DNA of 64,000 nt from Mycolicibacterium sp. CR10 (GTDB lineage: Bacteria; Actinomycetota; Actinomycetes; Mycobacteriales; Mycobacteriaceae). Below, one piece after another: positions 53,611 through 61,161 of the stretch. The position numbers and the translations under genes are program-made. The notes under the pieces were generated by a model. The model was given only the letters and a program-made list of their open reading frames with translations. It did no database searches and was not told where the DNA came from. Within the stretch, counting starts at the first letter, position 1, and each line of letters begins with the position of its first letter. The stretch is from positions 265,917 through 329,916 of the forward strand of contig NZ_STGE01000031.1 of assembly GCF_005222675.1 (NCBI RefSeq). Reading direction: 5' to 3'.

Positions 53611-54278
53611 TGTTCGGTGGGCTCGGGCTTCTCACTGTTCTCGGCCGGCTTAAGCGGGTCCATCGCCCCGGCCGAGGTCCGCACGCTGTGTAGTCGCTGC
53701 CCCACCGTCACCACGCTGGCCACGGCCAGCAGCCACATGGCGGCGTCGAGGATCCAGGGCAGCGGAATGAACGGCAGGTCGGAGAAGTTCGCGGCGGCGA
53801 GGACGATGACGAGGCGCTCGGGGCGCTCGATCAGCCCACCGTCACCGGACAGGCCGCTGGCCTCCGCGCGGGCCTTGATATAGGAGATGACCTGCGACGA
53901 CACCAGGCAGATCATCGTCGCGACAACCAGTTCGGCGCTCTCGCGGCCGAAGGCCGCCCACCAGAGCAACCCGCAGAAGATCGCGCCGTCGCTGATGCGA
54001 TCGCAGGTGGCGTCGAGGACCGCGCCGAAGCGGGTGCCGCCACCCCGTTCGCGGGCCATCGCCCCGTCGAGCATGTCCGCCAGCACGAAGACGAACACCG
54101 CCAGCGACCCCCAGAACAACTGCCCGATCGGGAACAGCGTGAGCGCTGCCAGCACCGAACCTGCAGTGCCGAGGATGGTGACGCTGTCGGGAGTCAGGCC
54201 CAGACGAAGCGCGCCCTTGGCCACCGGCCCCGAGAGCTTCGCGTAGGCCGCGCGGGTCATCAGATAGAAGTCACTCAC
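53607..54278 (-). CDS. pgsA1: Phosphatidylinositol phosphate synthase
   Basis: 223-residue CDP-alcohol phosphatidyltransferase with about six helices. The complete active-site signature is visible: DMLDGAMAR then, eight residues on, GAVLDATCD (D-x2-D-G-x2-A-R-x8-G-x3-D-x3-D). It joins CDP-diacylglycerol and inositol 1-phosphate to make PI phosphate, the lipid anchor later mannosylated by PimA. GTG start at 54278 overlaps the end of the HIT gene by eight bases. Confidence 0.95.
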   Translation of the reverse strand: MSDFYLMTRAAYAKLSGPVAKGALRLGLTPDSVTILGTAGSVLAALTLFPIGQLFWGSLAVFVFVLADMLDGAMARERGGGTRFGAVLDATCDRISDGAIFCGLLWWAAFGRESAELVVATMICLVSSQVISYIKARAEASGLSGDGGLIERPERLVIVLAAANFSDLPFIPLPWILDAAMWLLAVASVVTVGQRLHSVRTSAGAMDPLKPAENSEKPEPTEQ

Positions 54279-54822
54279 TGCGTTTGTCCCACTCGGTGGC
54301 CAGCAACTGGCGGGTGTCCCTCAACAGCTGCGGGATGACCTTGGAGTCGCCGATGACCGTGATGAAGTTGGCGTCACCGCCCCAGCGCGGCACGACGTGC
54401 ATGTGCAGATGTTCCGAAAGCGAGCCACCGGCAGACGTGCCCAGGTTCAGGCCGACATTGAATCCGTGTGGCCGCGACACCGCCTTCATCACCCGAATCG
54501 CTTTCTGCGTGAAGGCCATCAGCTCGGCGCTCTCGGCCTCGGTGAGGTTCTCCAGCTCGGCCACCCGACGATAGGGCACCACCATCAGGTGACCGGGGTT
54601 GTAGGGGTAGAGGTTCAGGACCGCATAGACCAGTTCGCCGCGGGCGACGACAAGTCCGTCCTCGTCCGACATGTTCGGGATGTCGCTGAACGGTTCCGAC
54701 GAGGCCGCCGTCCCGCCCTTCACCGCATCGGCGATGTAGGTCATCCGATGCGGCGTCCACAACCGTTGCAGGTGGTCCGGGTCGCCGACGCCGCGGTCTA
54801 CGATCGTGCCCTCCGGATCCAC
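54271..54822 (-). CDS. HIT-family AP4A phosphorylase-like protein
   Basis: 183 residues with a histidine triad, HLHMHVVPRW. It begins VDPEGTIVDRGVGD; the HIT fold includes NLYPYNPGHLMVVPYRR. The M. tuberculosis counterpart, Rv2613c, has been described as a diadenosine tetraphosphate phosphorylase; the same activity is likely here. The frame extends upstream through thrS, but the GTG at 54822, one base after the thrS stop and preceded by GAGGGG, is the natural start. Confidence 0.92.
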   Translation of the reverse strand: MDPEGTIVDRGVGDPDHLQRLWTPHRMTYIADAVKGGTAASSEPFSDIPNMSDEDGLVVARGELVYAVLNLYPYNPGHLMVVPYRRVAELENLTEAESAELMAFTQKAIRVMKAVSRPHGFNVGLNLGTSAGGSLSEHLHMHVVPRWGGDANFITVIGDSKVIPQLLRDTRQLLATEWDKRSE

Positions 54823-54823
54823 G

Positions 54824-56887
54824 TCACCCCTCGTCTGCTGGCGCATGGACGGTGACGAGTTCTGCAGTAGGCGTGGCATTCTCGCGCCGCGCCACCCATT
54901 CCACGATGGCGTCGACCGCCTGGTCGCGCGGAACTCCGTTGATCTGAGTGCGGTCACCGAACCGGAATGACACCGCCCCTGCTTCGACGTCGCGGTCCCC
55001 CGCGAGAAGCATGAACGGCACCTTCTGATTGGTGTGGTTGACGATCTTCTTGGCCATCCGGTCGTCGCTGGTGTCGATCTCGGCGCGAATGCCGCGCTCC
55101 CGCAGTTGGGCCACCACCCCGTCGAGGTAGGGCGCGTGGGGGTCGGCGACGGGGATGCCCACCACCTGCACCGGCGCCAACCAGACTGGGAACGCGCCCG
55201 CGTAGTGCTCGGTGAGGATGCCGAAGAAGCGCTCGATCGACCCGAACAGCGCGCGGTGGATGAGCACCGGGCGCTTGCGGGTGCCGTCAGCGGCGGTGTA
55301 CTCGAGTTCGAAGCGGTCCGGCATGGTGAAGTCGAGCTGGATGGTCGACATCTGCCAGCTGCGGCCCAGCGCGTCACGGACCTGAACCGAAATCTTCGGT
55401 CCGTAGAACGCAGCACCGCCCGGGTCCGGAACCAGTTCCAGCCCAGACGATTCAGCGACCTCACGCAGGGTGTCGGTGGCCTCTTCCCAGATCTCGTCGG
55501 AGCCGACGAACTTCTCCGGATCCTTGGTCGACAGCTCGAGGTAGAAGTCGTTGAGCCCGTAGTCGGCGAGCAGGTCGAGAACGAACTGCAACAGGGACGT
55601 CAACTCGTCGCGCATCTCCTCGCGCGTGCAGTAGATGTGCGCGTCGTCCTGGGTCATGCCGCGCACCCGAGTCAGGCCGTGGATCACGCCGGACTTCTCG
55701 TACCGGTACACGCTGCCGAACTCGAAGAGCCGCAACGGAAGTTCTCGGTACGAGCGGCCCCGGGCCCGGTAGATCAGGTGGTGCATCGGGCAGTTCATCG
55801 GCTTGAGGTAGTAGTCCTGGCCCGGCTTGCGCACGGTGCCGTCCTCGTTGTACTCGGCATCGATGTGCATCGGCGGGAACATGCCGTCGGCGTACCACTC
55901 CAGGTGACCGGAGGTGATGTAGAGCTGCTCCTTGGTGATGTGCGGGGTGTTGACGAACTCGTAGCCGGCGTCGATGTGCTTACGACGCGAGTACTCCTCG
56001 AGTTCGCGCCGGATGATGCCGCCCTTGGGATGGAAAACCGGTAGACCGGAACCCAATTCGTCGGGAAAGCTGAACAGGTCGAGCTCGACGCCCAGCTTGC
56101 GATGGTCCCGGCGCTGGGCCTCCTCGATCAACTCCAGGTGACGATCGAGTGCCTCCTGCGACTCCCAGGCGGTGCCGTAGATGCGTTGCAGGCTGGCGTT
56201 GTTCTGATCACCGCGCCAATACGCGGCCGAGCTACGGGTCAGCTTGAACGCCGGGATGTAGCGCGTAGTCGGGATGTGCGGCCCGCGGCACAGATCACCC
56301 CACTCCCGTTCCCGGGTGCGGGGATTGAGGTTGTCGTAGGCAGTCAGCTCGTCACCGCCGACTTCCATGACGTCAGGATCGCCGGACTTGTCGTCGATGA
56401 GTTCGAGTTTGTAGGGCTCGTTGGCCAGCTCGTCTCGGGCCTGCTCTTTGGACTCGAAGACACGCCGCGAGAACAGTTGCCCTTCCTTGACGATCTGACG
56501 CATCCGCTTCTCGAGGGCCTCGAGATCCTCCGGGGTGAACGGTTCGGCGACGTCGAAGTCGTAGTAGAAGCCGTCGGTGATGGGCGGGCCGATGCCGAGC
56601 CTGGTGCCGGGGAACAGTGCCTGCACCGCCTGGGCGAGAACGTGGGCGGCCGAATGACGAATGACGCTCCGGCCGTCATCGGTATCCGCGGCGACGGGGA
56701 CCACGTCGGCGTCGGCGTCGGGCACCCACGAAAGGTCGCGTAACTGTCCATCGGCGTCACGCACGACGACGACGGCGTCGGGGGCTCCCCTGGCCGGCAA
56801 GCCGGCATCGCGGACCGCCTGCCCTGCGGTCGTCCCGGCAGCGACCCGGATCGGGGCTGCTGGGGCGGTGCTGGCGGGGGCGCTCAT
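54824..56887 (-). CDS. thrS: Threonine-tRNA ligase
   Basis: 687-residue class II synthetase. Domains are an N-terminal TGS-like part (APIRVAAGTTAGQAVRDAG), an editing domain with HSAAHVLAQAVQ, the catalytic core with the zinc Cys in KPMNCPMHH and motif 2 FEFGSVYRYEKSG, motif 3 in HRALFGSIERFFGIL, and the anticodon-binding domain. ATG 56887 is preferred because GGAG precedes it; the frame extends to 56926. It is the first gene of a chain thrS-HIT-pgsA1-acyltransferase-pimA-nudix in which nearly every junction overlaps. Confidence 0.97.
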   Translation of the reverse strand: MSAPASTAPAAPIRVAAGTTAGQAVRDAGLPARGAPDAVVVVRDADGQLRDLSWVPDADADVVPVAADTDDGRSVIRHSAAHVLAQAVQALFPGTRLGIGPPITDGFYYDFDVAEPFTPEDLEALEKRMRQIVKEGQLFSRRVFESKEQARDELANEPYKLELIDDKSGDPDVMEVGGDELTAYDNLNPRTREREWGDLCRGPHIPTTRYIPAFKLTRSSAAYWRGDQNNASLQRIYGTAWESQEALDRHLELIEEAQRRDHRKLGVELDLFSFPDELGSGLPVFHPKGGIIRRELEEYSRRKHIDAGYEFVNTPHITKEQLYITSGHLEWYADGMFPPMHIDAEYNEDGTVRKPGQDYYLKPMNCPMHHLIYRARGRSYRELPLRLFEFGSVYRYEKSGVIHGLTRVRGMTQDDAHIYCTREEMRDELTSLLQFVLDLLADYGLNDFYLELSTKDPEKFVGSDEIWEEATDTLREVAESSGLELVPDPGGAAFYGPKISVQVRDALGRSWQMSTIQLDFTMPDRFELEYTAADGTRKRPVLIHRALFGSIERFFGILTEHYAGAFPVWLAPVQVVGIPVADPHAPYLDGVVAQLRERGIRAEIDTSDDRMAKKIVNHTNQKVPFMLLAGDRDVEAGAVSFRFGDRTQINGVPRDQAVDAIVEWVARRENATPTAELVTVHAPADEG

Positions 56888-56996
56888 CGGGGGGTCTCCA
56901 AACTTTCGGGCGTCTGCGGGCGTCACATCATGCTCGAGTCATGGTCGGGGCCCGTTGTCGGGTCGTCGACCGCGACCATGCTATCGGGGTGAGAGC

Positions 56997-57425
56997 TCAC
57001 GCCCCGATACCAATAGGGCTATCGAGCCACTCGGCCTGGATGTTCAGCAGCTCCCCCGCCCAAGCAAGCGCGCCGAACATCCACAACGTGACCACCACGA
57101 TGACGGCGGTGAACACCGCACCGAGCGCCTGCACCGCGATGTGCTGCTGCTTGAACCAGGCCATCGCGGCGTCGTAGCGGACGCGTGCATAGGCCAGCAG
57201 CTTGCGTGCCCACTCGAACTCGGTCGCCAGGATGGCCAGGCCGACGAAGACGATGGCCCAGCCCGGCCCCGGGTACGGGATGGCCAAGATCCCCACAGCC
57301 AGCACCAGCAGCCCGACCACCCCGACGACAAGGCGATACCCGAGGTCGATGGCACGGCGTTCCCGCAGCCGGTCGCGCCACCGCGCCCATCGGCGGGCGA
57401 TCCCCGGGGATTCTCGGTCGCTCAC
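56997..57425 (-). CDS. PGPGW-motif membrane protein (TIGR02611-like)
   Basis: 142 residues with an Arg-rich N-terminus, a helix ending in the conserved PYPGPGW (about 50-56), a second helix and a third near 101-121. The function of the family is unknown; it is frequent in actinobacteria. The GTG at 57425 overlaps the stop of the thioesterase gene (GTGA). Confidence 0.85.
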   Translation of the reverse strand: MSDRESPGIARRWARWRDRLRERRAIDLGYRLVVGVVGLLVLAVGILAIPYPGPGWAIVFVGLAILATEFEWARKLLAYARVRYDAAMAWFKQQHIAVQALGAVFTAVIVVVTLWMFGALAWAGELLNIQAEWLDSPIGIGA

Positions 57426-58051
57426 GGTTGGCCGGGCTTGAGCTTCACGAACAGGGCTTCTGCGTCGCAGAGCACGGTGTCGCCGTCGACCAGCCTGCCG
57501 GCGACGAAGATCTTGCGGTTCTCGATCCGGTCGATCCAGGACTCCACCTGAAGCTCCTTGTCGATCACTGCGATCTGCCGGTAGTTGACGTGCAGGAACG
57601 CCGTCCTCTGGGCCTTGCTGTCACTGAGTTTGAAGGCCGTGAACCCGAGCAGCGAGTCGAACAGATGCGCCAACGAGCCGCCGTGAACCGCCCCGTTGCG
57701 ACCGAGATGAAAACGACGGAACAGCGCGGTGCCGCGGATGCGGCCGTCGTCGGTGACGTGCAGATCCACCGGTACCGACAGGATGCTGCCGCGGTTGGGT
57801 AGGTCGAATCGCCGTCCCGACGGCGAGTGCCACTCGTCGGCCTCGAACGGTGCCAGCAGACGATTGGCGCTCTCGATGAGGTCGGCCGCGCGGGTCACGA
57901 CGTCGTCGGGCGCGTCAGCACCGCGGGCGAGGTCCTGCGCCGTGCGGACCGCTTCGACGAACCGCCCGTAGTCGGGGCCGCCCTGGTTGGTCGGCACCGG
58001 CGGATTGAATCCCCCACCTGCGTGTGTTTCGACGGATTCATTGGCGCTCAC
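57422..58051 (-). CDS. PaaI-family hotdog thioesterase
   Basis: 209 residues. The C-terminal hotdog (from about 85) holds the family core RNGAVHGGSLAHLFDSLLGF, including the Gly-rich turn and acidic residue used for thioester hydrolysis, and LHVNYRQIAVIDKEL. The N-terminal 80 residues are extra. Substrates are acyl- or aryl-CoA thioesters, unknown. It is coupled to the PGPGW membrane protein. GTG start at 58051. Confidence 0.88.
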   Translation of the reverse strand: MSANESVETHAGGGFNPPVPTNQGGPDYGRFVEAVRTAQDLARGADAPDDVVTRAADLIESANRLLAPFEADEWHSPSGRRFDLPNRGSILSVPVDLHVTDDGRIRGTALFRRFHLGRNGAVHGGSLAHLFDSLLGFTAFKLSDSKAQRTAFLHVNYRQIAVIDKELQVESWIDRIENRKIFVAGRLVDGDTVLCDAEALFVKLKPGQP

Positions 58052-58072
58052 CCGCTCACCGTATTGGTTGGC

Positions 58073-58921
58073 TCAACCTTCGGCTGCCCCGGCTTTGCTC
58101 AGTGTGTCGAGCTCGGCCTCGGTGAGTTCGATCTTCGCGGCCGCGACGTTCTCCTCCAGATGAGCGACCTTGGACGTGCCCGGGATGGGCACCATCACTG
58201 GAGAGCGCTTCAGTAACCAGGCCAAAGCCAATTGCGACGGGGTGGCGTGGTGGTCGGCAGCGATGCGCTGCAGCGGCCCATCGGCTGCTGCCAGCGGGCC
58301 CGCCGCCAGCGGGAACCACGGGATGAAGGCGATGGCGTCGGCCTCGCAAGCCTCCAGGACGGACTCGGCGGTGCGGGCCGTGAGGTTGTACATGTTCTGC
58401 ACCGACGCGATCGCCGTGATGGCGCGCGCGGCACCGAGCTGGTCGGCGTTGACCTCGGACAGGCCGATATGTCGGATCTTGCCCTCGCTCTGCAGCGCCA
58501 CCAGCTCGCCGATCTGATCCTCGAGGGGGAACTTGTCGTCGATGCGGTGCAGCTGAAACAGGTCGATGGTGTCCACGCCGAGTCGGCGCAGGCTCATCTC
58601 GCATTCCTGGCGCAGGTACGCCGGGAAGCCGAGGACGGGCCACTGGTCCGGTCCGGTGCGCAGCAGGCCCGCCTTCGTGGCGACGACAACTCCGTCGTAG
58701 GGGTGCAACGCCTCACGAATCAGCTCTTCGGACACGTAGGGGCCGTAGGAGTTCGCGGTGTCGATGAAATCGACCCCGAGTTCCGCGGCCCTGCGCAGCA
58801 CGCGGATGCATTCGTCCCGGTCGTCCGGCGGCCCCCAGACCCCTTTGCCGGTGAGGCGCATCGCGCCGAAGCCGAGACGTTTGACAGTGAGGTCGCCACC
58901 GATGGTCAAGGTCGAGGTCAC
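58073..58921 (-). CDS. Aldo/keto reductase
   Basis: 282-residue NADPH-dependent reductase. The catalytic tetrad is visible: Asp and Tyr in FIDTANSYGPY, Lys in VVATKAGLL and His in LFQLHRID. The cofactor end IPGTSKVAHLEEN is also present. The open frame runs to 59215 over the divergent gene; the GTG at 58921 (VTSTLTIGGDLTVKRLGFGAM) fits the family. It is of the kind that reduces aldehydes and may detoxify aldehydes made elsewhere (inference). Confidence 0.9.
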   Translation of the reverse strand: MTSTLTIGGDLTVKRLGFGAMRLTGKGVWGPPDDRDECIRVLRRAAELGVDFIDTANSYGPYVSEELIREALHPYDGVVVATKAGLLRTGPDQWPVLGFPAYLRQECEMSLRRLGVDTIDLFQLHRIDDKFPLEDQIGELVALQSEGKIRHIGLSEVNADQLGAARAITAIASVQNMYNLTARTAESVLEACEADAIAFIPWFPLAAGPLAAADGPLQRIAADHHATPSQLALAWLLKRSPVMVPIPGTSKVAHLEENVAAAKIELTEAELDTLSKAGAAEG

Positions 58922-58959
58922 GGTGACGACGCTACGCCGACGGTGACAAGCTGACATCT

Positions 58960-59457
58960 GTGAAGTTGAGCGACCTGTCGGGCAAGCCGCTGACGTACAC
59001 CGAGGTCGGGGCGACCGCCGGTCCGATGCCCGAGGGATACCACCATCTGCGTAAGTCGTCGGTGATCGGCAGCGGCCGAAACCGCTTTGAGCAGGCGGCG
59101 GCACAGGGGATGCGTTGGGGAATGCTGCGTGGGGCGGGTCTTCGCGTGGAGGCTTCGCACCAGGTCGCCGAAGTCGGCGCCGAGGTGCTGGTTCACCTCG
59201 GACCGGTGGTCGCACCGTGCCGGGTGGTCTACGTCGTCGACGAGCCCGACAGGCGCGGTTTCGCCTACGGGACGCTGCCCGGGCATGCCGAAACCGGTGA
59301 GGAGCTGTTCCTGGTCCGCTACGACGCGGTCAGCAAGGACGTGATCGCCGAGGTGGCCGCGTTCTCCCGACACGCCACCTGGTGGAGTCGGCTGGGCGCT
59401 CCGGTGACCTCGCTGGCGCAGCGGCTGATCACCGACCGCTATCTCAGGGCGCTGTGA
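58960..59457 (+). CDS. DUF1990 family protein
   Basis: 165 residues. The family pattern is clear: YTEVGAT near the start, GYHHLRKSSVIGSGRNRFEQA, then FAYGTLPGHAETGEELFLV and a C-terminal segment with VTSLAQRLITDRYLRAL. The function is unknown. It is divergent from the aldo/keto reductase with 38 bases between, and its stop overlaps the next gene (TGATG). GTG start at 58960. Confidence 0.88.
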   Translation: MKLSDLSGKPLTYTEVGATAGPMPEGYHHLRKSSVIGSGRNRFEQAAAQGMRWGMLRGAGLRVEASHQVAEVGAEVLVHLGPVVAPCRVVYVVDEPDRRGFAYGTLPGHAETGEELFLVRYDAVSKDVIAEVAAFSRHATWWSRLGAPVTSLAQRLITDRYLRAL

Positions 59458-60356
59458 TGGCCCAGCCGTCGTTGCATCGGGCTCGTGCGGTGCTGCACGC
59501 GGAGATCTCTGCGATACGGCGACGCGACCCCGACGTGGACGCCGGGGACCTGACGATGTTCACGGTGCCGTTGCTCGTCCGGGCGGCGGGCGTGCTCGCG
59601 ATCGGGGTGGTGCCGCTGCTGGTGGTGCGCAGCAGCGACGACGCCGATTCACTGCTGGTTCCACTGATCGGATCACTGGCTTTGGTGGTGATCAGCACGG
59701 CGGTGGTGGCATGGCTGACCGCAATCGTCATCTCCGGCCTCGTGGTGATGATCCTTTACCGCACAGGTCCGGCGGCGTCGTCGCAACTGGTGGTCCGCAT
59801 CCTGACGGATTCTTTCCGACGGATCAGCGACAGCTCGTCGCATCTGACGCTGCTCGCGCTGGTCGCGGGACTGCTGTCGTTGGCGATCGGTCTTCCCACC
59901 AGACGCAGCGACGACCTCGCAAACTCGGTGATCGATGACCTCCTCGCGGCCCAGGTCGGGGTGCTGCTCACGGTCCTGGCCATCGCGTTCATCGCCGAGT
60001 CCATCCGGTCAGCCGCCGACATCGTCGACGATCAGTCGTTGATGCTGGCCTGGCCGTGGGCATTGGTCATTGCCTGCGTGTCCTGGACGGCGGCAACGGC
60101 TTTCGGGCCGTTCGAGATCACCCGCATGCTGACCATCCTGCTCAACGACTGGCTGCCTGCGGTGGTCGACGGCGTCCCGCGACAGCAGGTGATCGGCGAG
60201 CTGCTGCCGGCCGGAGCCCGATGGTGGGCCGCGTTCGGACCCGTTCCCGTCATCGCGCTGATATGGGTCATTGAGGCATGGCGACGCGACGGCTTCACCC
60301 ACCTGCGAGACTTCCTGAGCGGCGAGGATGACGTCCCGGGGACCCGGCTGAGCTGA
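59457..60356 (+). CDS. Multi-helix membrane protein of unknown function
   Basis: 299 residues with about six hydrophobic segments (near 40-58, 66-96, 128-146, 160-180, 196-212 and 258-272). No family is recognised. ATG at 59457 overlaps the DUF1990 stop, so the two are co-translated; the upstream frame from 59382 lies within DUF1990 and is not used. A shared envelope role with DUF1990 is possible. Confidence 0.7.
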   Translation: MAQPSLHRARAVLHAEISAIRRRDPDVDAGDLTMFTVPLLVRAAGVLAIGVVPLLVVRSSDDADSLLVPLIGSLALVVISTAVVAWLTAIVISGLVVMILYRTGPAASSQLVVRILTDSFRRISDSSSHLTLLALVAGLLSLAIGLPTRRSDDLANSVIDDLLAAQVGVLLTVLAIAFIAESIRSAADIVDDQSLMLAWPWALVIACVSWTAATAFGPFEITRMLTILLNDWLPAVVDGVPRQQVIGELLPAGARWWAAFGPVPVIALIWVIEAWRRDGFTHLRDFLSGEDDVPGTRLS

Positions 60357-60437
60357 CACTGGGAATTAGTCCATGCACGGGCTGTCCCGGTGGTCAGCGG
60401 TAGCCTGGAGTGCCCGAAGGCAGTGCTCGACAATCGG

Positions 60438-61154
60438 ATGGTGACGGTGGACGGTCAAGAGGACGTGGAGGCCGCGCACCTGCGTGTCGCGGAGCTGGTG
60501 CAGGGCTTGCACAACAGGTCCGAAGCCGATTCCGACACCGTGGTGGCAGAGCTGGCCGAGCACGCCGCGGTCGAGATCCCCGGGGCGCAGTACGCCGGCA
60601 TCACGCTCACCCGCAACGCCAAGAACATCGACACCCCGGCAGCGACGCATCACTGGCCGCTTCTGCTGGACAAGATCCAGCAGCGGCATCGGGAGGGACC
60701 ATGCCTGACAGCGGCGTGGGAGGAGAAGACCATCCACGTCGTCGATCTGAAGACCGATGAGCGGTTCCCTAATTACCGGCGTGACGCACTTGCCGAGACG
60801 CCGATTCGGTCGATCATGGCGTTCCAGATGTTCATCGCGGGCGAGACCGTGGGCGCCCTGAACGTCTACTCCGAACAACCTGGTGCGTTCAGTGCGGAGT
60901 CACGCAACTTCGGGTTGATCTTCGCGGCGCACACCTCGGTGGCGTGGAACTCCGCGCGCCGCGAGGAACAGTTCCAGCGCGCGTTGTCCAGCCGCGACAT
61001 GATCGGCCAGGCCAAGGGCATGATCATGGAGCGCTACGGCGTGAACGCGGTCCAGGCGTTCGAGCTACTGCGCAGGCTGTCGCAGGATTCCAATGTGCCG
61101 TTGATCCAGATCGCGACCGAGCTGGTGGCCAAGGCTCAGACTCCCGCCGAGTAG
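60438..61154 (+). CDS. GAF-ANTAR RNA-binding regulator
   Basis: 238 residues. An N-terminal GAF sensor (about 15-165) precedes a C-terminal ANTAR domain (about 180-232) with SSRDMIGQAKGMIMERYGV and AFELLRRLSQDSNVPL. ANTAR proteins bind paired RNA hairpins and prevent transcription termination; the mycobacterial ones are known to act on many messages. The ligand is unknown. ATG 60438 is chosen; the frame begins at 60390 and the true start could be earlier. A TAGCCT -10-like box is at 60401-60406. Confidence 0.85.
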   Translation: MVTVDGQEDVEAAHLRVAELVQGLHNRSEADSDTVVAELAEHAAVEIPGAQYAGITLTRNAKNIDTPAATHHWPLLLDKIQQRHREGPCLTAAWEEKTIHVVDLKTDERFPNYRRDALAETPIRSIMAFQMFIAGETVGALNVYSEQPGAFSAESRNFGLIFAAHTSVAWNSARREEQFQRALSSRDMIGQAKGMIMERYGVNAVQAFELLRRLSQDSNVPLIQIATELVAKAQTPAE

Positions 61155-61161
61155 GTCACCC

